Assembly: GCA_023435505.1 (NCBI GenBank)
Contig: JAEYRR010000327.1
Coordinates: 1-23,368, forward strand
DNA length: 23,368 bases
DNA from: Bacillota bacterium
GTDB lineage: Bacteria > Bacillota > Clostridia > Lachnospirales > Lachnospiraceae
Direction of reading: 5' to 3'
Made by a program: the position numbers and the translations under genes. How positions within the stretch are numbered: the stretch's first letter is position 1; every line of letters begins with the position of its first letter. Below the pieces are notes generated by a model. It did not search any database, was not told the origin of the DNA, and worked only from the letters and a program-made list of their open reading frames with translations. Below are positions 14,289 to 22,160 of this stretch, piece by piece.

Positions 14289-16874
14289 ATGGATAGTTCA
14301 AGTTATTCCCCGGAAGAGTCCACAATTACACCTTCTTTTGTTCGCTATTCTCCACAAATCGGGTATGGTTTGACAAGAGAACAGGTGGATGCTCGAATAA
14401 AGCAAGGTCATACCAATGTACCCGTGGATCCTCCTTCCAAGACCACCAAGGAAATTATCTTTAGCAACACCTTTACTTATTTTAACTTAATATTTGCAAT
14501 TATCACTGCCTTATTAATTATAGTCGGCTCGTTTAAAGACCTAACCTTTGTCCCAATTATTTTGGCAAACACCTTAATAGGAATTATTCAGGAGGTTCGC
14601 TCGAAAAGGACTTTAGCAAAGCTTACCGTACTCAATGCTCCAAAAGCCACCGTTCTAAGGGATGGCAACACAAGAACCATACCCGTTGAGGATTTGGTTT
14701 TAGATGATTTGGTAATCTTCTCTGCAGGTAATCAGATTAGCTCTGATGGTGTTGTGTTGGCCGGCGAAGTTCAGGTTAACGAATCTCTGATTACCGGAGA
14801 ATCGGACGAAGTCACCAAACGTCCTGGGGATTATCTTCTCTCCGGAAGTTTTATTGTATCCGGACGTTGTCAAGCGAGGCTTGAGAAAATTGGTAAGGAT
14901 TCCTATGCCGCAAAGCTTACCTCTGAAGCCAAGGTCATGGATACAGAAGAACGGTCCGAAATGGTACGTTCCTTGGACAAGATTGTAAAAGTGGTTGGCG
15001 TAATTATTATACCGATCAGCGTTGTTTTATTTATTCAACAATTTTATTATAACGGATCTTCCTTTAAAGATAGCGTAACTTCTACCGCAGCTGCTATTAT
15101 GGGAATGATTCCGGAAGGACTATATCTCTTAACAAGCGTTGCTCTTGCTGTCAGTGTAATCCGTCTAGCCAAAATGAAGGTTCTTGTTCATGATATGAGG
15201 TGTATTGAGACCTTAGCACGTGTAAATGTATTATGCGTAGATAAAACCGGTACCATAACTGAAACGAAGATGACAGTCAATGACTTAATCCCCCTGGGTC
15301 CTTATGACTCTAGTCAGATGCCTCCTTTAGAGCTTTTACTAGGAGATTTTGTCCTTGCCATGGAGCGCGACAACGAGACAATGTGCGCTCTGGCAGAGCG
15401 TTTTACAAAGGGAACAGGAAATTATCCTAAGTCAACTACCTCCTTCTCATCTGCTACCAAATACAGCAGCGCAACCTTTGACGATCATGCATACGTCTTA
15501 GGCGCACCGGAATTTGTTCTTCAAAGTCAGTACATGGTTTACGAAAATACAATAGCAGCCTATAGCCATGAAGGATATCGTGTACTAGTATTTGGAATCT
15601 ACCAGGGAACCATCGATGGAAAGCTATTGCGTGAACCTGTCACACCTCTTGGATTGGTGCTATTATGCAATCCTATCCGTAAGGAAGCCAAAGCAACTTT
15701 CCATTATTTTGCGAAACAAGGTGTTGCAATTAAAGTTATATCTGGTGATAACCCTATTACCGTTTCCAAGGTTGCTAAGGAAGCCGGCATACAAAATGCA
15801 GATAAATATGTAGATGCCACTACCCTTACAACTATGACGGATATCAGAGATGCCATGGAGAAATATACAGTATTTGGTCGTGTTACTCCTAACCAGAAAA
15901 GACAGTTTGTTCAGGCTTTAAAAGAGGATGGGAACATAGTAGCCATGACAGGAGATGGTGTCAATGATGTACTTGCTCTTAAAGATGCTGACTGCAGTAT
16001 AGCAATGGCCTCCGGTAGTGATGTGGCGGCTCAGGCAGCACAGCTTGTCTTACTTGAATCCAACTTTGCTTGTATGCCTTCTGTGGTACTGGAAGGACGA
16101 CGAGTAGTGAATAACATTGAACGGTCTGCCAGTTTGTTCCTAGTAAAGAATTTGTTTTCCTTCCTATTATCCATATTCTCTATGGTGTTAATGGTAAACT
16201 ATCCTTTACAACCATCACAGATATCATTAATTAGTATGTTCACCATCGGTATTCCAGCTTTCTTCCTTGCATTAGAGCCAAACACGAAGCGAATTAATGG
16301 TCATTTTATTCCAAATATTTTATTGAAAGCACTTCCTGGTGGTCTAGCAGATTTTATAGCAGTCAGCGCATTAGTCCTCTTTAGCTTTGAATTTGAAGTT
16401 GGAGCAAAGGATGTTTCCACCGCTAGTACTTTAGTACTTTCCTTTGTAGGCTTTTTAATCCTATTCCATATCAGCCGTCCAATGAATCGTTGGAGATGGA
16501 TTGTTATGATTAGTATGATTATAGGGTTAGGATTCTGTAGCATATTTATGAATGATCTATTCCAAATATATGGAATTTCATCCCGATGCACGATGTTACT
16601 GGTACTGTTTGTCATTGCATCAGAACCAGTATTCCGCTATCTGAGCCTGATTGTATCTAGTTTAAGAACCTTTTTCCATAAACATAAGATACGTAAAGCA
16701 AAGATAAGAGAGTGGGAAGCCAGTGGCTCTCTAGACAGTGTACTTGAAGAAGCTATAGAAGAACCTGATGATTTCTCACAATTCCAGTTAGAGTTATTTA
16801 ACAACGTAGGTTCTGATAAGAAACATAAGAGTAAATCTAGACATAAAACAAAGATAAATCAAAAATTATTATAA
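14289..16874 (+). CDS. P-type cation-transporting ATPase, CtpE-like
   Basis: An 861-residue membrane pump. Helices 1-2 lie at about 60-100, the actuator motif TGES at 169-172, helices 3-4 at about 232-300 with MIPEGL (273-278), the phosphorylation site DKTGT at 318-322, the nucleotide domain up to about 470, the hinge TGDGVND at 554-560, and six C-terminal helices at about 620-780. IPEGLYLLTS followed by a conserved LVHDMRCIETLARV segment resembles the mycobacterial CtpE group, which transports calcium; the ion here is inferred. The nucleotide domain is short (about 230 residues between DKTGT and TGDGVND). The tail (about 790-861) is strongly basic then acidic and ends in a lysine-rich stretch, KKHKSKSRHKTKINQ. 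The ATG at 14289 has a GGGGTG ribosome site. It is followed after 14 bases by the YbaK gene, likely the same transcript. Confidence 0.92.
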   Translation: MDSSSYSPEESTITPSFVRYSPQIGYGLTREQVDARIKQGHTNVPVDPPSKTTKEIIFSNTFTYFNLIFAIITALLIIVGSFKDLTFVPIILANTLIGIIQEVRSKRTLAKLTVLNAPKATVLRDGNTRTIPVEDLVLDDLVIFSAGNQISSDGVVLAGEVQVNESLITGESDEVTKRPGDYLLSGSFIVSGRCQARLEKIGKDSYAAKLTSEAKVMDTEERSEMVRSLDKIVKVVGVIIIPISVVLFIQQFYYNGSSFKDSVTSTAAAIMGMIPEGLYLLTSVALAVSVIRLAKMKVLVHDMRCIETLARVNVLCVDKTGTITETKMTVNDLIPLGPYDSSQMPPLELLLGDFVLAMERDNETMCALAERFTKGTGNYPKSTTSFSSATKYSSATFDDHAYVLGAPEFVLQSQYMVYENTIAAYSHEGYRVLVFGIYQGTIDGKLLREPVTPLGLVLLCNPIRKEAKATFHYFAKQGVAIKVISGDNPITVSKVAKEAGIQNADKYVDATTLTTMTDIRDAMEKYTVFGRVTPNQKRQFVQALKEDGNIVAMTGDGVNDVLALKDADCSIAMASGSDVAAQAAQLVLLESNFACMPSVVLEGRRVVNNIERSASLFLVKNLFSFLLSIFSMVLMVNYPLQPSQISLISMFTIGIPAFFLALEPNTKRINGHFIPNILLKALPGGLADFIAVSALVLFSFEFEVGAKDVSTASTLVLSFVGFLILFHISRPMNRWRWIVMISMIIGLGFCSIFMNDLFQIYGISSRCTMLLVLFVIASEPVFRYLSLIVSSLRTFFHKHKIRKAKIREWEASGSLDSVLEEAIEEPDDFSQFQLELFNNVGSDKKHKSKSRHKTKINQKLL

Positions 16875-16888
16875 AGGAGAACAAAAGA

Positions 16889-17356
16889 ATGAATCAAGCT
16901 ATTGAGTACTTTAAATCACAACATATGGAAGCGCAAATAAAAGAATTCGATGTATCCAGTGCTACAGTTGAATTAGCTGCAGCTGCAGTGGGATGCGCAC
17001 CTGAACAGATTGCCAAGACCTTATCGTTTATGGTAAACGAAATCCCTATTCTCATAGTCGCAGCTGGTGATGCCAAGATTGATAACCCTAAGTACAAAGC
17101 ACAGTTTCAAACAAAAGCTAAGATGCTTACTCCTGACCAAGTTGAGTCTCTAATCGGTCATCGTATAGGGGGTGTGTGTCCTTTTGGAATCAAGCCAGGA
17201 GTAAAAGTATATCTGGACCTATCCTTAAAACGTTTTTCGACAGTCTATGCCGCTTGTGGAGCTTCTAATACTGTAATTGAATTAACCTTATGTGAGTTAG
17301 AAAAACATTCTTCCTACCTTGATTGGATCGATGTTTGCAAAGGATGGAATGAATAA
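16889..17356 (+). CDS. YbaK/EbsC family aminoacyl-tRNA deacylase
   Basis: A 155-residue single-domain protein. The YbaK/ProX fold is shown by ELAAAAVGCAPEQIAKTLSF (about 28-47), where the lysine in AKTL is the conserved active-site residue, then the ILIVAAGDAKID strand (about 54-65) and IGGVCPFGI (about 93-101). Members hydrolyse mischarged tRNAs such as Cys-tRNA(Pro) in the cytosol; which tRNA is served here is not determined. The ATG has AAAGGAGA upstream. The gene follows the P-type ATPase, with no obvious functional link, and ends at a strong terminator. Confidence 0.9.
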   Translation: MNQAIEYFKSQHMEAQIKEFDVSSATVELAAAAVGCAPEQIAKTLSFMVNEIPILIVAAGDAKIDNPKYKAQFQTKAKMLTPDQVESLIGHRIGGVCPFGIKPGVKVYLDLSLKRFSTVYAACGASNTVIELTLCELEKHSSYLDWIDVCKGWNE

Positions 17357-17378
17357 CTAAACAAGATAATCTTTCTAA

Positions 17379-17427
17379 TATAAAAAAGAGTTATCTCGCT
17401 TAATCTGCGAGATAACTCTTTTTTATA
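17379..17427. terminator. Bidirectional terminator between ybaK-like gene and ABC importer
   Basis: Two perfect 21-base arms beginning TATAAAAAAGAGTTATCTCGC enclose a 7-base loop. The hairpin carries a run of six A and six T at its ends, so it works in both directions, ending the rightward ATPase-ybaK transcript and the leftward sugar importer transcript. Confidence 0.95.
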
Positions 17428-17467
17428 TTAATAGTATTCCAAGTTCTTTATGTAATATTTCCTGATC

Positions 17468-18316
17468 TTATTCTTTTACACCGCCAAGTGCAACACCAGC
17501 AATAATATACTTAGATAATAAGAAGTATACTACAAACAATGGTAGAACGGTAAGAGTAAGTCCTAAGTATACAGAACCGAACTCTGTCTTATAAATATCT
17601 CCACGAAGTAAGGCTACCATGATAGGCATAGTCTTTTTATCAGTTTCAGTTAATAAGATAGATGGAATGAACAGGTTATTCCATGAGTTTACGAAAGCAA
17701 AGATTGCCTGAGTAGCAATTGCTGGTTTCATAATTGGAATAACAATCTTATTAAAGATACCAAACTCTTTAGCACCGTCTATACGAGCAGAGTTAACAAT
17801 ATCAATTGACAATGAGCCAATTAAGTACTGTCTCATAAAGAATACTACAGATGGGGCTGCGATTGCCGGTATGATCAATGGTAGGAAGCTATTTACCCAA
17901 CCGATTTTATACATAAGCTGATAAAAACCAACGCTAGTAACCTGTGCAGGAAGTACCATGACAGCTAAAATAAAAGTAAAGAATGGTTGACGTAATCTCC
18001 ACTCATATGCTGTTAATGCGTATGCAGTTAAAGATGCAAAATAAACTGTACATAGCGTAACACCAGTGGATACTATCATGGAGTTAATAAACCCTGTCAT
18101 TGCATTAAAGTCTTTACCCTGTAGTATTTGATAGTTACTTGAAAAGAATGAGGAAGGTATCAATGAGACAGCATGTTGCTGTATCTCCCACGTAGAACGT
18201 GTAGCATTAACAACCATAATATAAAATGGGAATATACTTAAGATTGCTAAAAATACGCAAGCTATATACTTTAAGACAGTATATAAGTGTGAACTAATAC
18301 TTCTTTTCGGAATCAT
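17468..18316 (-). CDS. Carbohydrate ABC transporter permease, MalG family
   Basis: A 282-residue inner-membrane permease with about six helices (near 11-31, 75-97, 108-130, 140-162, 205-225, 248-275). The cytosolic EAA loop, here SARIDGAKEFGIFNKIVIPI (about 181-200), is the contact site for the ATPase. It forms a heterodimer with the permease encoded just upstream; its start codon follows that gene's stop directly (TAAATG), with AAAGGAGG ahead. It imports an unidentified sugar, with the solute-binding lipoprotein encoded upstream. No ATPase subunit is encoded in the window. Confidence 0.93.
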   Translation of the reverse strand: MIPKRSISSHLYTVLKYIACVFLAILSIFPFYIMVVNATRSTWEIQQHAVSLIPSSFFSSNYQILQGKDFNAMTGFINSMIVSTGVTLCTVYFASLTAYALTAYEWRLRQPFFTFILAVMVLPAQVTSVGFYQLMYKIGWVNSFLPLIIPAIAAPSVVFFMRQYLIGSLSIDIVNSARIDGAKEFGIFNKIVIPIMKPAIATQAIFAFVNSWNNLFIPSILLTETDKKTMPIMVALLRGDIYKTEFGSVYLGLTLTVLPLFVVYFLLSKYIIAGVALGGVKE

Positions 18317-19300
18317 TTATGCCGCCTCCTTTGCTGCCTGACTGGCTTTTTTGAGTTCCTTCTTAACTCTCTTTTCAATCTTCTTTTGTCTAGCGGCATC
18401 TCTGTCTCGCATAAGAATGAATACGAATATCGATAATACACCAATAATAACGAACATAATCATACTTGCAGCAGAAGCACGGTTATACATATAGCTTCCC
18501 TTGAATGCCTGATTATATATAAATAAGCTAGTTGTTAATGTTGCATCACTTGGTGCACCGTCTAAGAATAATTTAGGGATATCATACATCTGAAGTCCAC
18601 CAACCATACTGGTAACAAGTGTAAACAACATGATTGTTCTTAAGTTAGGAAGAGTAACATAGAAGAATACCTGTCTTCCGGTTGCTCCGTCTATCTCTGC
18701 TGCTTCAAACAGCTCTGGGTTAATACCAAGTACACCTGCAATTAAGATAACCATTGTATATCCATACCACATCCAGAACTGAATAAAAGCAACAATTCCT
18801 CTCGCAGTCCACTTAGACATAGCAAAATATATTGGGCTATCTGCACTAATAATTCCTAACGTAGCTAATAAATCGTTTACAGGTCCAACAGGATATCCAA
18901 ATAAAGAGTTAAATAAGATAGCTATTGTAGCTTGGGTGATAATATTAGGCATATAGAACAAAATCTTAAATGCTCCCTGCCCTCTAATTTTATGACGATG
19001 ATTTGTAAACCACGATGTAAGCAATAACGCTAACAGAATCTGTGGAATAAAGTTCATGATCCATATGATAATAGTATTAGAAAGTGCAATTTTAAATGAA
19101 GGATTATTTAAAATCAGCTTAAAGTTTTTAAGCGGTTCATCTAAAATATGCCACTCTGTCGCAGTAACTCCCTTAAAATCAGTGAAGCCTAAAACAGTGG
19201 TAAAAATAATCGGATATAATTGAAAAATTAGGAACGCAAGTACAAACGGTATACAGAATATATACCCGAACCTAGCGTAACTAACACTCTTACGCCGCAT
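18317..19300 (-). CDS. Carbohydrate ABC transporter permease, MalF family
   Basis: A 327-residue inner-membrane permease of typical length for the MalF/UgpA type. Helices lie near 10-35, 75-100, 110-140, 170-195, 220-240 and 275-298. The EAA loop FEAAEIDGATGRQVFFYVTL lies at about 198-217. The C-terminus is a charged tail rich in lysine and alanine (RDRDAARQKKIEKRVKKELK), probably a cytosolic helix. The ATG at 19300 has GGAGGTGG upstream. It is 146 bases after the binding-protein gene, with a GC-rich stem-loop in the gap. Confidence 0.93.
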   Translation of the reverse strand: MRRKSVSYARFGYIFCIPFVLAFLIFQLYPIIFTTVLGFTDFKGVTATEWHILDEPLKNFKLILNNPSFKIALSNTIIIWIMNFIPQILLALLLTSWFTNHRHKIRGQGAFKILFYMPNIITQATIAILFNSLFGYPVGPVNDLLATLGIISADSPIYFAMSKWTARGIVAFIQFWMWYGYTMVILIAGVLGINPELFEAAEIDGATGRQVFFYVTLPNLRTIMLFTLVTSMVGGLQMYDIPKLFLDGAPSDATLTTSLFIYNQAFKGSYMYNRASAASMIMFVIIGVLSIFVFILMRDRDAARQKKIEKRVKKELKKASQAAKEAA

Positions 19301-19376
19301 AAGCGTCCACCTCCAGTGATTAGATAAGCTTTCCTAGTAACTTAATATAATGACTTAACTATATAATGACATAATA

Positions 19377-19412
19377 CAGGGGCGGTCGAATAGGCCATCC
19401 GCCCGCCCCCTG
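19377..19412 (-). promoter_or_regulatory. GC-rich intercistronic stem-loop in the sugar ABC operon
   Basis: The minus-strand RNA CAGGGG(G)CGG pairs with CCGCCCCTG around a loop, with one bulged base, in an otherwise A/T-rich 146-base gap. No T-run follows. Such structures after binding-protein genes usually protect the upstream mRNA or let only part of transcription through, giving more binding protein than permease. No start of another gene was seen in the gap. Confidence 0.65.
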
Positions 19413-19446
19413 AATACTAACTATACATTAAGTAATATTCTAAATA

Positions 19447-20898
19447 TTACTCTACTGTTACTTCAAGGTTATCGCCAACTTGTTGTTTGAAATCAGCGAT
19501 TGCTTGATCTCTAGTCTTCTTGCCAGCAGTATACTCACGAACCTGACCTCTCCAATAGTTGTTAATGGATTCGTCAACCTGAGTCATGTATTTACCAGTT
19601 GCAGCTGCACCAGCAGGTACAAATACTTCGAACATGTTCTGTCCGCCTAAGAAATCCATTTTACCATCAGACTTAGCCATAACTACACCAGAACCAACAG
19701 TATCCTTAGTTCCGCCAGGACCATTTAAAGTACCATTAGCCCAGAAGTACTGAAGACCAGTTTCACTACTATCAAGTGTAATCCACTCAATAACTTTACC
19801 AACAGTTGCAGGGATCTTAGTGTTCTTGTTACCAAGAATCCAAGTACCGCCCCAGAAGAAACCGATTGTAGGTTCGCAAACTGCCCAATCACCATAAGTT
19901 CCTTCTCCAGGTTTCTTGCCACCGCTGTTACCAGCCATTACGTAGTTGATTAACCAAGCAGGACCAAAGAAACCTAATACTTTTTTCTTGCCAGCATCTT
20001 TCATGTCAGCATACCAAGCATCTGTCCAGTCCTGAGTATCATTGTGGTATCCACCATCTTTTAATTTCTTAGACCAGTCAATGAAAGCTTCACGCTTAGG
20101 GTCGATGTTAAGTTTGCCATCAACTACCCATGCAGAATCAGTGCTGTTCTCGATTGGATGCCAGATATCGCCATCACCAGATACGATAGCATAACCTTTT
20201 TGCTTTAAATCTTCAGCAGCTTTAAAGAAGTTTTCCCATGATCCACCGATCTTCTCTTTAACTGTTGCAGGATCATCAGAACCCCAAGTAGCTTTAGCGA
20301 TAGAACGACGATAAATAAATGCACCACCAGTTGCCTGATATCCAAGACCTACAACACTTCCATCTCCTCTAGTACCGATATCAATAGAGTATTGAGCGAT
20401 GTCAGCTTCTTTAATCTTAGCATCTAAATCAATTCCTAAATCTTTGTAAGCTGCTGCATACTGGGAAGCATCTCCCTGAGTATATTTTAATACGAATGCA
20501 GCTTCTACACAGTACATATCAGGAGCAGCATCTCCACCTGCAGCTAAAGCTTGGTCAAGAGCTGGTTGATATTCACCGTTTGTAGTAGCGATTACAGTTT
20601 TCTTGATTTCAAACTGTTCTTTGAATTCAGGATGAAGTTCTTGATACTTAGTAAGCATTCCAGGAACTTCTTCTGTGAAAGCGTAGATGTTAAATGTCTT
20701 TACGCTTGGGTCATCAGTTACTGTTGCTACTGGAGCAGTTGATTCTGCTGGAGTAGATGCTTCTGGAGCAGTTGATTCTGCTGGAGTAGATGCTTCTGGC
20801 TTAGTAGAAGCAGTTGGTTCTTCTTTCTTACCGCAGCTTGTAAGTGCGAAAGATAAAACAAGAAGACAGCTTAGGAATAAAGCAATAAAACGTTTCAT
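19447..20898 (-). CDS. Carbohydrate ABC transporter solute-binding lipoprotein
   Basis: A 483-residue extracellular protein. Its lipoprotein signal peptide MKRFIALFLSCLLVLSFALT ends in the lipobox LTSC (19-22), so Cys22 is the lipid-modified residue. Residues about 30-62 form a flexible linker of Pro, Ala, Ser, Thr and Glu that tethers the domain to the membrane; it contains two identical copies of the 11-residue unit EASTPAESTAP. The rest is a type 1 extracellular solute-binding domain, rich in tryptophan near the probable sugar site (EWITLDSSE, WDWTDAWYAD-like segments, NNYWRGQVREYTAG near the C-terminus). The ATG at 20898 has GAGGAGGA upstream. It leads the sugar importer operon and lies downstream of an AraC-type regulator. 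The sugar is unknown. Confidence 0.95.
   Translation of the reverse strand: MKRFIALFLSCLLVLSFALTSCGKKEEPTASTKPEASTPAESTAPEASTPAESTAPVATVTDDPSVKTFNIYAFTEEVPGMLTKYQELHPEFKEQFEIKKTVIATTNGEYQPALDQALAAGGDAAPDMYCVEAAFVLKYTQGDASQYAAAYKDLGIDLDAKIKEADIAQYSIDIGTRGDGSVVGLGYQATGGAFIYRRSIAKATWGSDDPATVKEKIGGSWENFFKAAEDLKQKGYAIVSGDGDIWHPIENSTDSAWVVDGKLNIDPKREAFIDWSKKLKDGGYHNDTQDWTDAWYADMKDAGKKKVLGFFGPAWLINYVMAGNSGGKKPGEGTYGDWAVCEPTIGFFWGGTWILGNKNTKIPATVGKVIEWITLDSSETGLQYFWANGTLNGPGGTKDTVGSGVVMAKSDGKMDFLGGQNMFEVFVPAGAAATGKYMTQVDESINNYWRGQVREYTAGKKTRDQAIADFKQQVGDNLEVTVE
20731..20796 (-). repeat. Two identical 33-bp tandem repeats in the lipoprotein linker
   Basis: The 33-base unit at 20731-20763 is repeated without a single change at 20764-20796, and three more bases continue the pattern. 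Each unit encodes 11 residues of the Pro/Ser/Thr/Ala/Glu linker and keeps the frame. Confidence 0.9.
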
Positions 20899-20923
20899 AA
20901 AATCCTCCTCTTTTTATGTAAAT

Positions 20924-20953
20924 TTTATACAACTTACGAGTAAAATTATACAA
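20924..20953 (-). promoter_or_regulatory. Possible promoter of the sugar importer operon
   Basis: TTGTAT, an 18-base spacer and TATAAA on the minus strand, about 26 bases before the binding-protein start. The same region has two near-copies of TTGTATAA-ATTTTAC, 18 bases apart in start, which could be regulator sites. The other 190 bases up to the AraC-type gene are A/T-rich with no gene seen and no clear catabolite-repression (cre) site. Confidence 0.35.
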
Positions 20954-21141
20954 AAAAATTGTCGGACATGCTCCTTGTTTATTGCTATCTTGTAATCAAA
21001 TATTGCTAAACTTATGTTCTGTTTGTTTATATTATATACTTTTTTAATTTCACTAAGGTTTTTTATTGTATGTTTTAATCATATAATCCAAAAGACCCAA
21101 AAAACCATTAGTAATATTACATAATTAGTATATTTTTTTAT

Positions 21142-22005
21142 TTACCTCATCTCATACAGTGCTTTATACTCTGATGGCGTGCAATGATTTTTTGCTCTAA
21201 AGACACGATTAAAGGTTGCTAAGCTACTGAAGCCAGACTTCATGGCTACCTGCATAATGGTAATCTCAGATTCCATTAATAATTCTTCTGCATATGTAAT
21301 TCTCTGGTTAACCAGGTATTCATAGCAAGTCACATTCATAATCTGCTTGAAGAGTCTTGTAAAATGGTATTTACTAAAGCCCGCTATGTTCGCAATATCA
21401 TCAATCTTAATATTTTCAGTACAGTGTTCATTGATGTACTGACAGACATTCAAAAACCGATCTATGTACTCATGTTGTTTTCTGTTCTTTACCGTTATTG
21501 TAGTATCACTTCGGTTAATACATTTTCTACCCAGAATTGTAAACAACCGTATGAGCAATGCATAAGAAGATGCTAAACGAAATGGCATATCTGAGAAATA
21601 TTCTGACGTTATATCCATGATCAAGGTGGTAATCTCCTTGTGTATGTCCGGCATATTGTCACCTGTAACAACCACACAAGGCCTAAACATCTGGAATATG
21701 GAGTTAAACTCATTTAAATTATTAAGTAAGATGCCGTCAAACTGAATGATGACTCTGCTCCCCGTACTCGGTGCTTTTAAACTATGTATCTCACCAGGAG
21801 GTATTATAAGGATATCATTGGGCTCTAATATGTACTCTGTTTCATTAATAATCGCTGTATAAGTATTTTCAATCGGCATTATAACCTCGGCGGCAGTATG
21901 CCAATGCTGCGGATAATTCTCATTTTGTTTGTTCAGATAGATTTTGAATTTTGAGTTTTCATGATAAATAACGGTTTCTCGAATTCCATTTATTTCTTCA
22001 ATCAT
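21142..22005 (-). CDS. AraC family transcriptional regulator with cupin sensor domain
   Basis: A 287-residue regulator. The N-terminal domain is a cupin-type ligand-binding fold (YPQHWHTAAEVIMP about 31-44, LIIPPGEIHSL about 66-76). The C-terminal domain carries two helix-turn-helix motifs (about 200-221, IDDIANIAGFSKYHFTRLFK, and about 249-270, IMQVAMKSGFSSLATFNRVF). It lies just upstream of the sugar ABC operon in the same direction, with 243 bases between, so activation of the binding-protein promoter by a sugar ligand is a sensible inference, not shown. The ATG at 22005 has AAGGGA upstream. Confidence 0.93.
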   Translation of the reverse strand: MIEEINGIRETVIYHENSKFKIYLNKQNENYPQHWHTAAEVIMPIENTYTAIINETEYILEPNDILIIPPGEIHSLKAPSTGSRVIIQFDGILLNNLNEFNSIFQMFRPCVVVTGDNMPDIHKEITTLIMDITSEYFSDMPFRLASSYALLIRLFTILGRKCINRSDTTITVKNRKQHEYIDRFLNVCQYINEHCTENIKIDDIANIAGFSKYHFTRLFKQIMNVTCYEYLVNQRITYAEELLMESEITIMQVAMKSGFSSLATFNRVFRAKNHCTPSEYKALYEMR

Positions 22006-22114
22006 AAATTCCCTTCTTTCATCTTTTTATGTGATTGTATGTGATTCATAAGATGGTATCTAATCCACAATTTATGTTAACATCATAGTATTGTCAAGCT
22101 TTTTGCTAAAGTAT

Positions 22115-22155
22115 AAAATGAGCGAAGCAATAGCTACTATCCCTCCGCTCATTTA
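22115..22155 (-). terminator. Stem-loop after the rRNA methyltransferase gene
   Basis: Minus-strand RNA pairs AAATGAGCG with CGCTCATTT, and the inner part can form a second small stem (ATAG/CTAT). A short T-run follows. It lies 6 bases after the methyltransferase stop. Confidence 0.7.
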
Positions 22156-22160
22156 AGTTA

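Noticed and set aside
14008..14325. A 105-residue open frame read as one gene
   Set aside because: Only the part from ATG 14130 has a ribosome site and family similarity; the upstream part is intergenic and overlaps the opposite ATPase start, and the frame ends soon after the EamA-like N-terminus.
20731..20796. Repeat as a CRISPR array
   Set aside because: Two adjacent 33-base units without spacers, in frame within a lipoprotein linker; this is coding tandem repetition.
21050..21120. GGTTTTTT ... AAAAAACC as a terminator of the AraC-type gene
   Set aside because: Arms are only A/T-rich with a very long loop and no GC core; stability would be poor.
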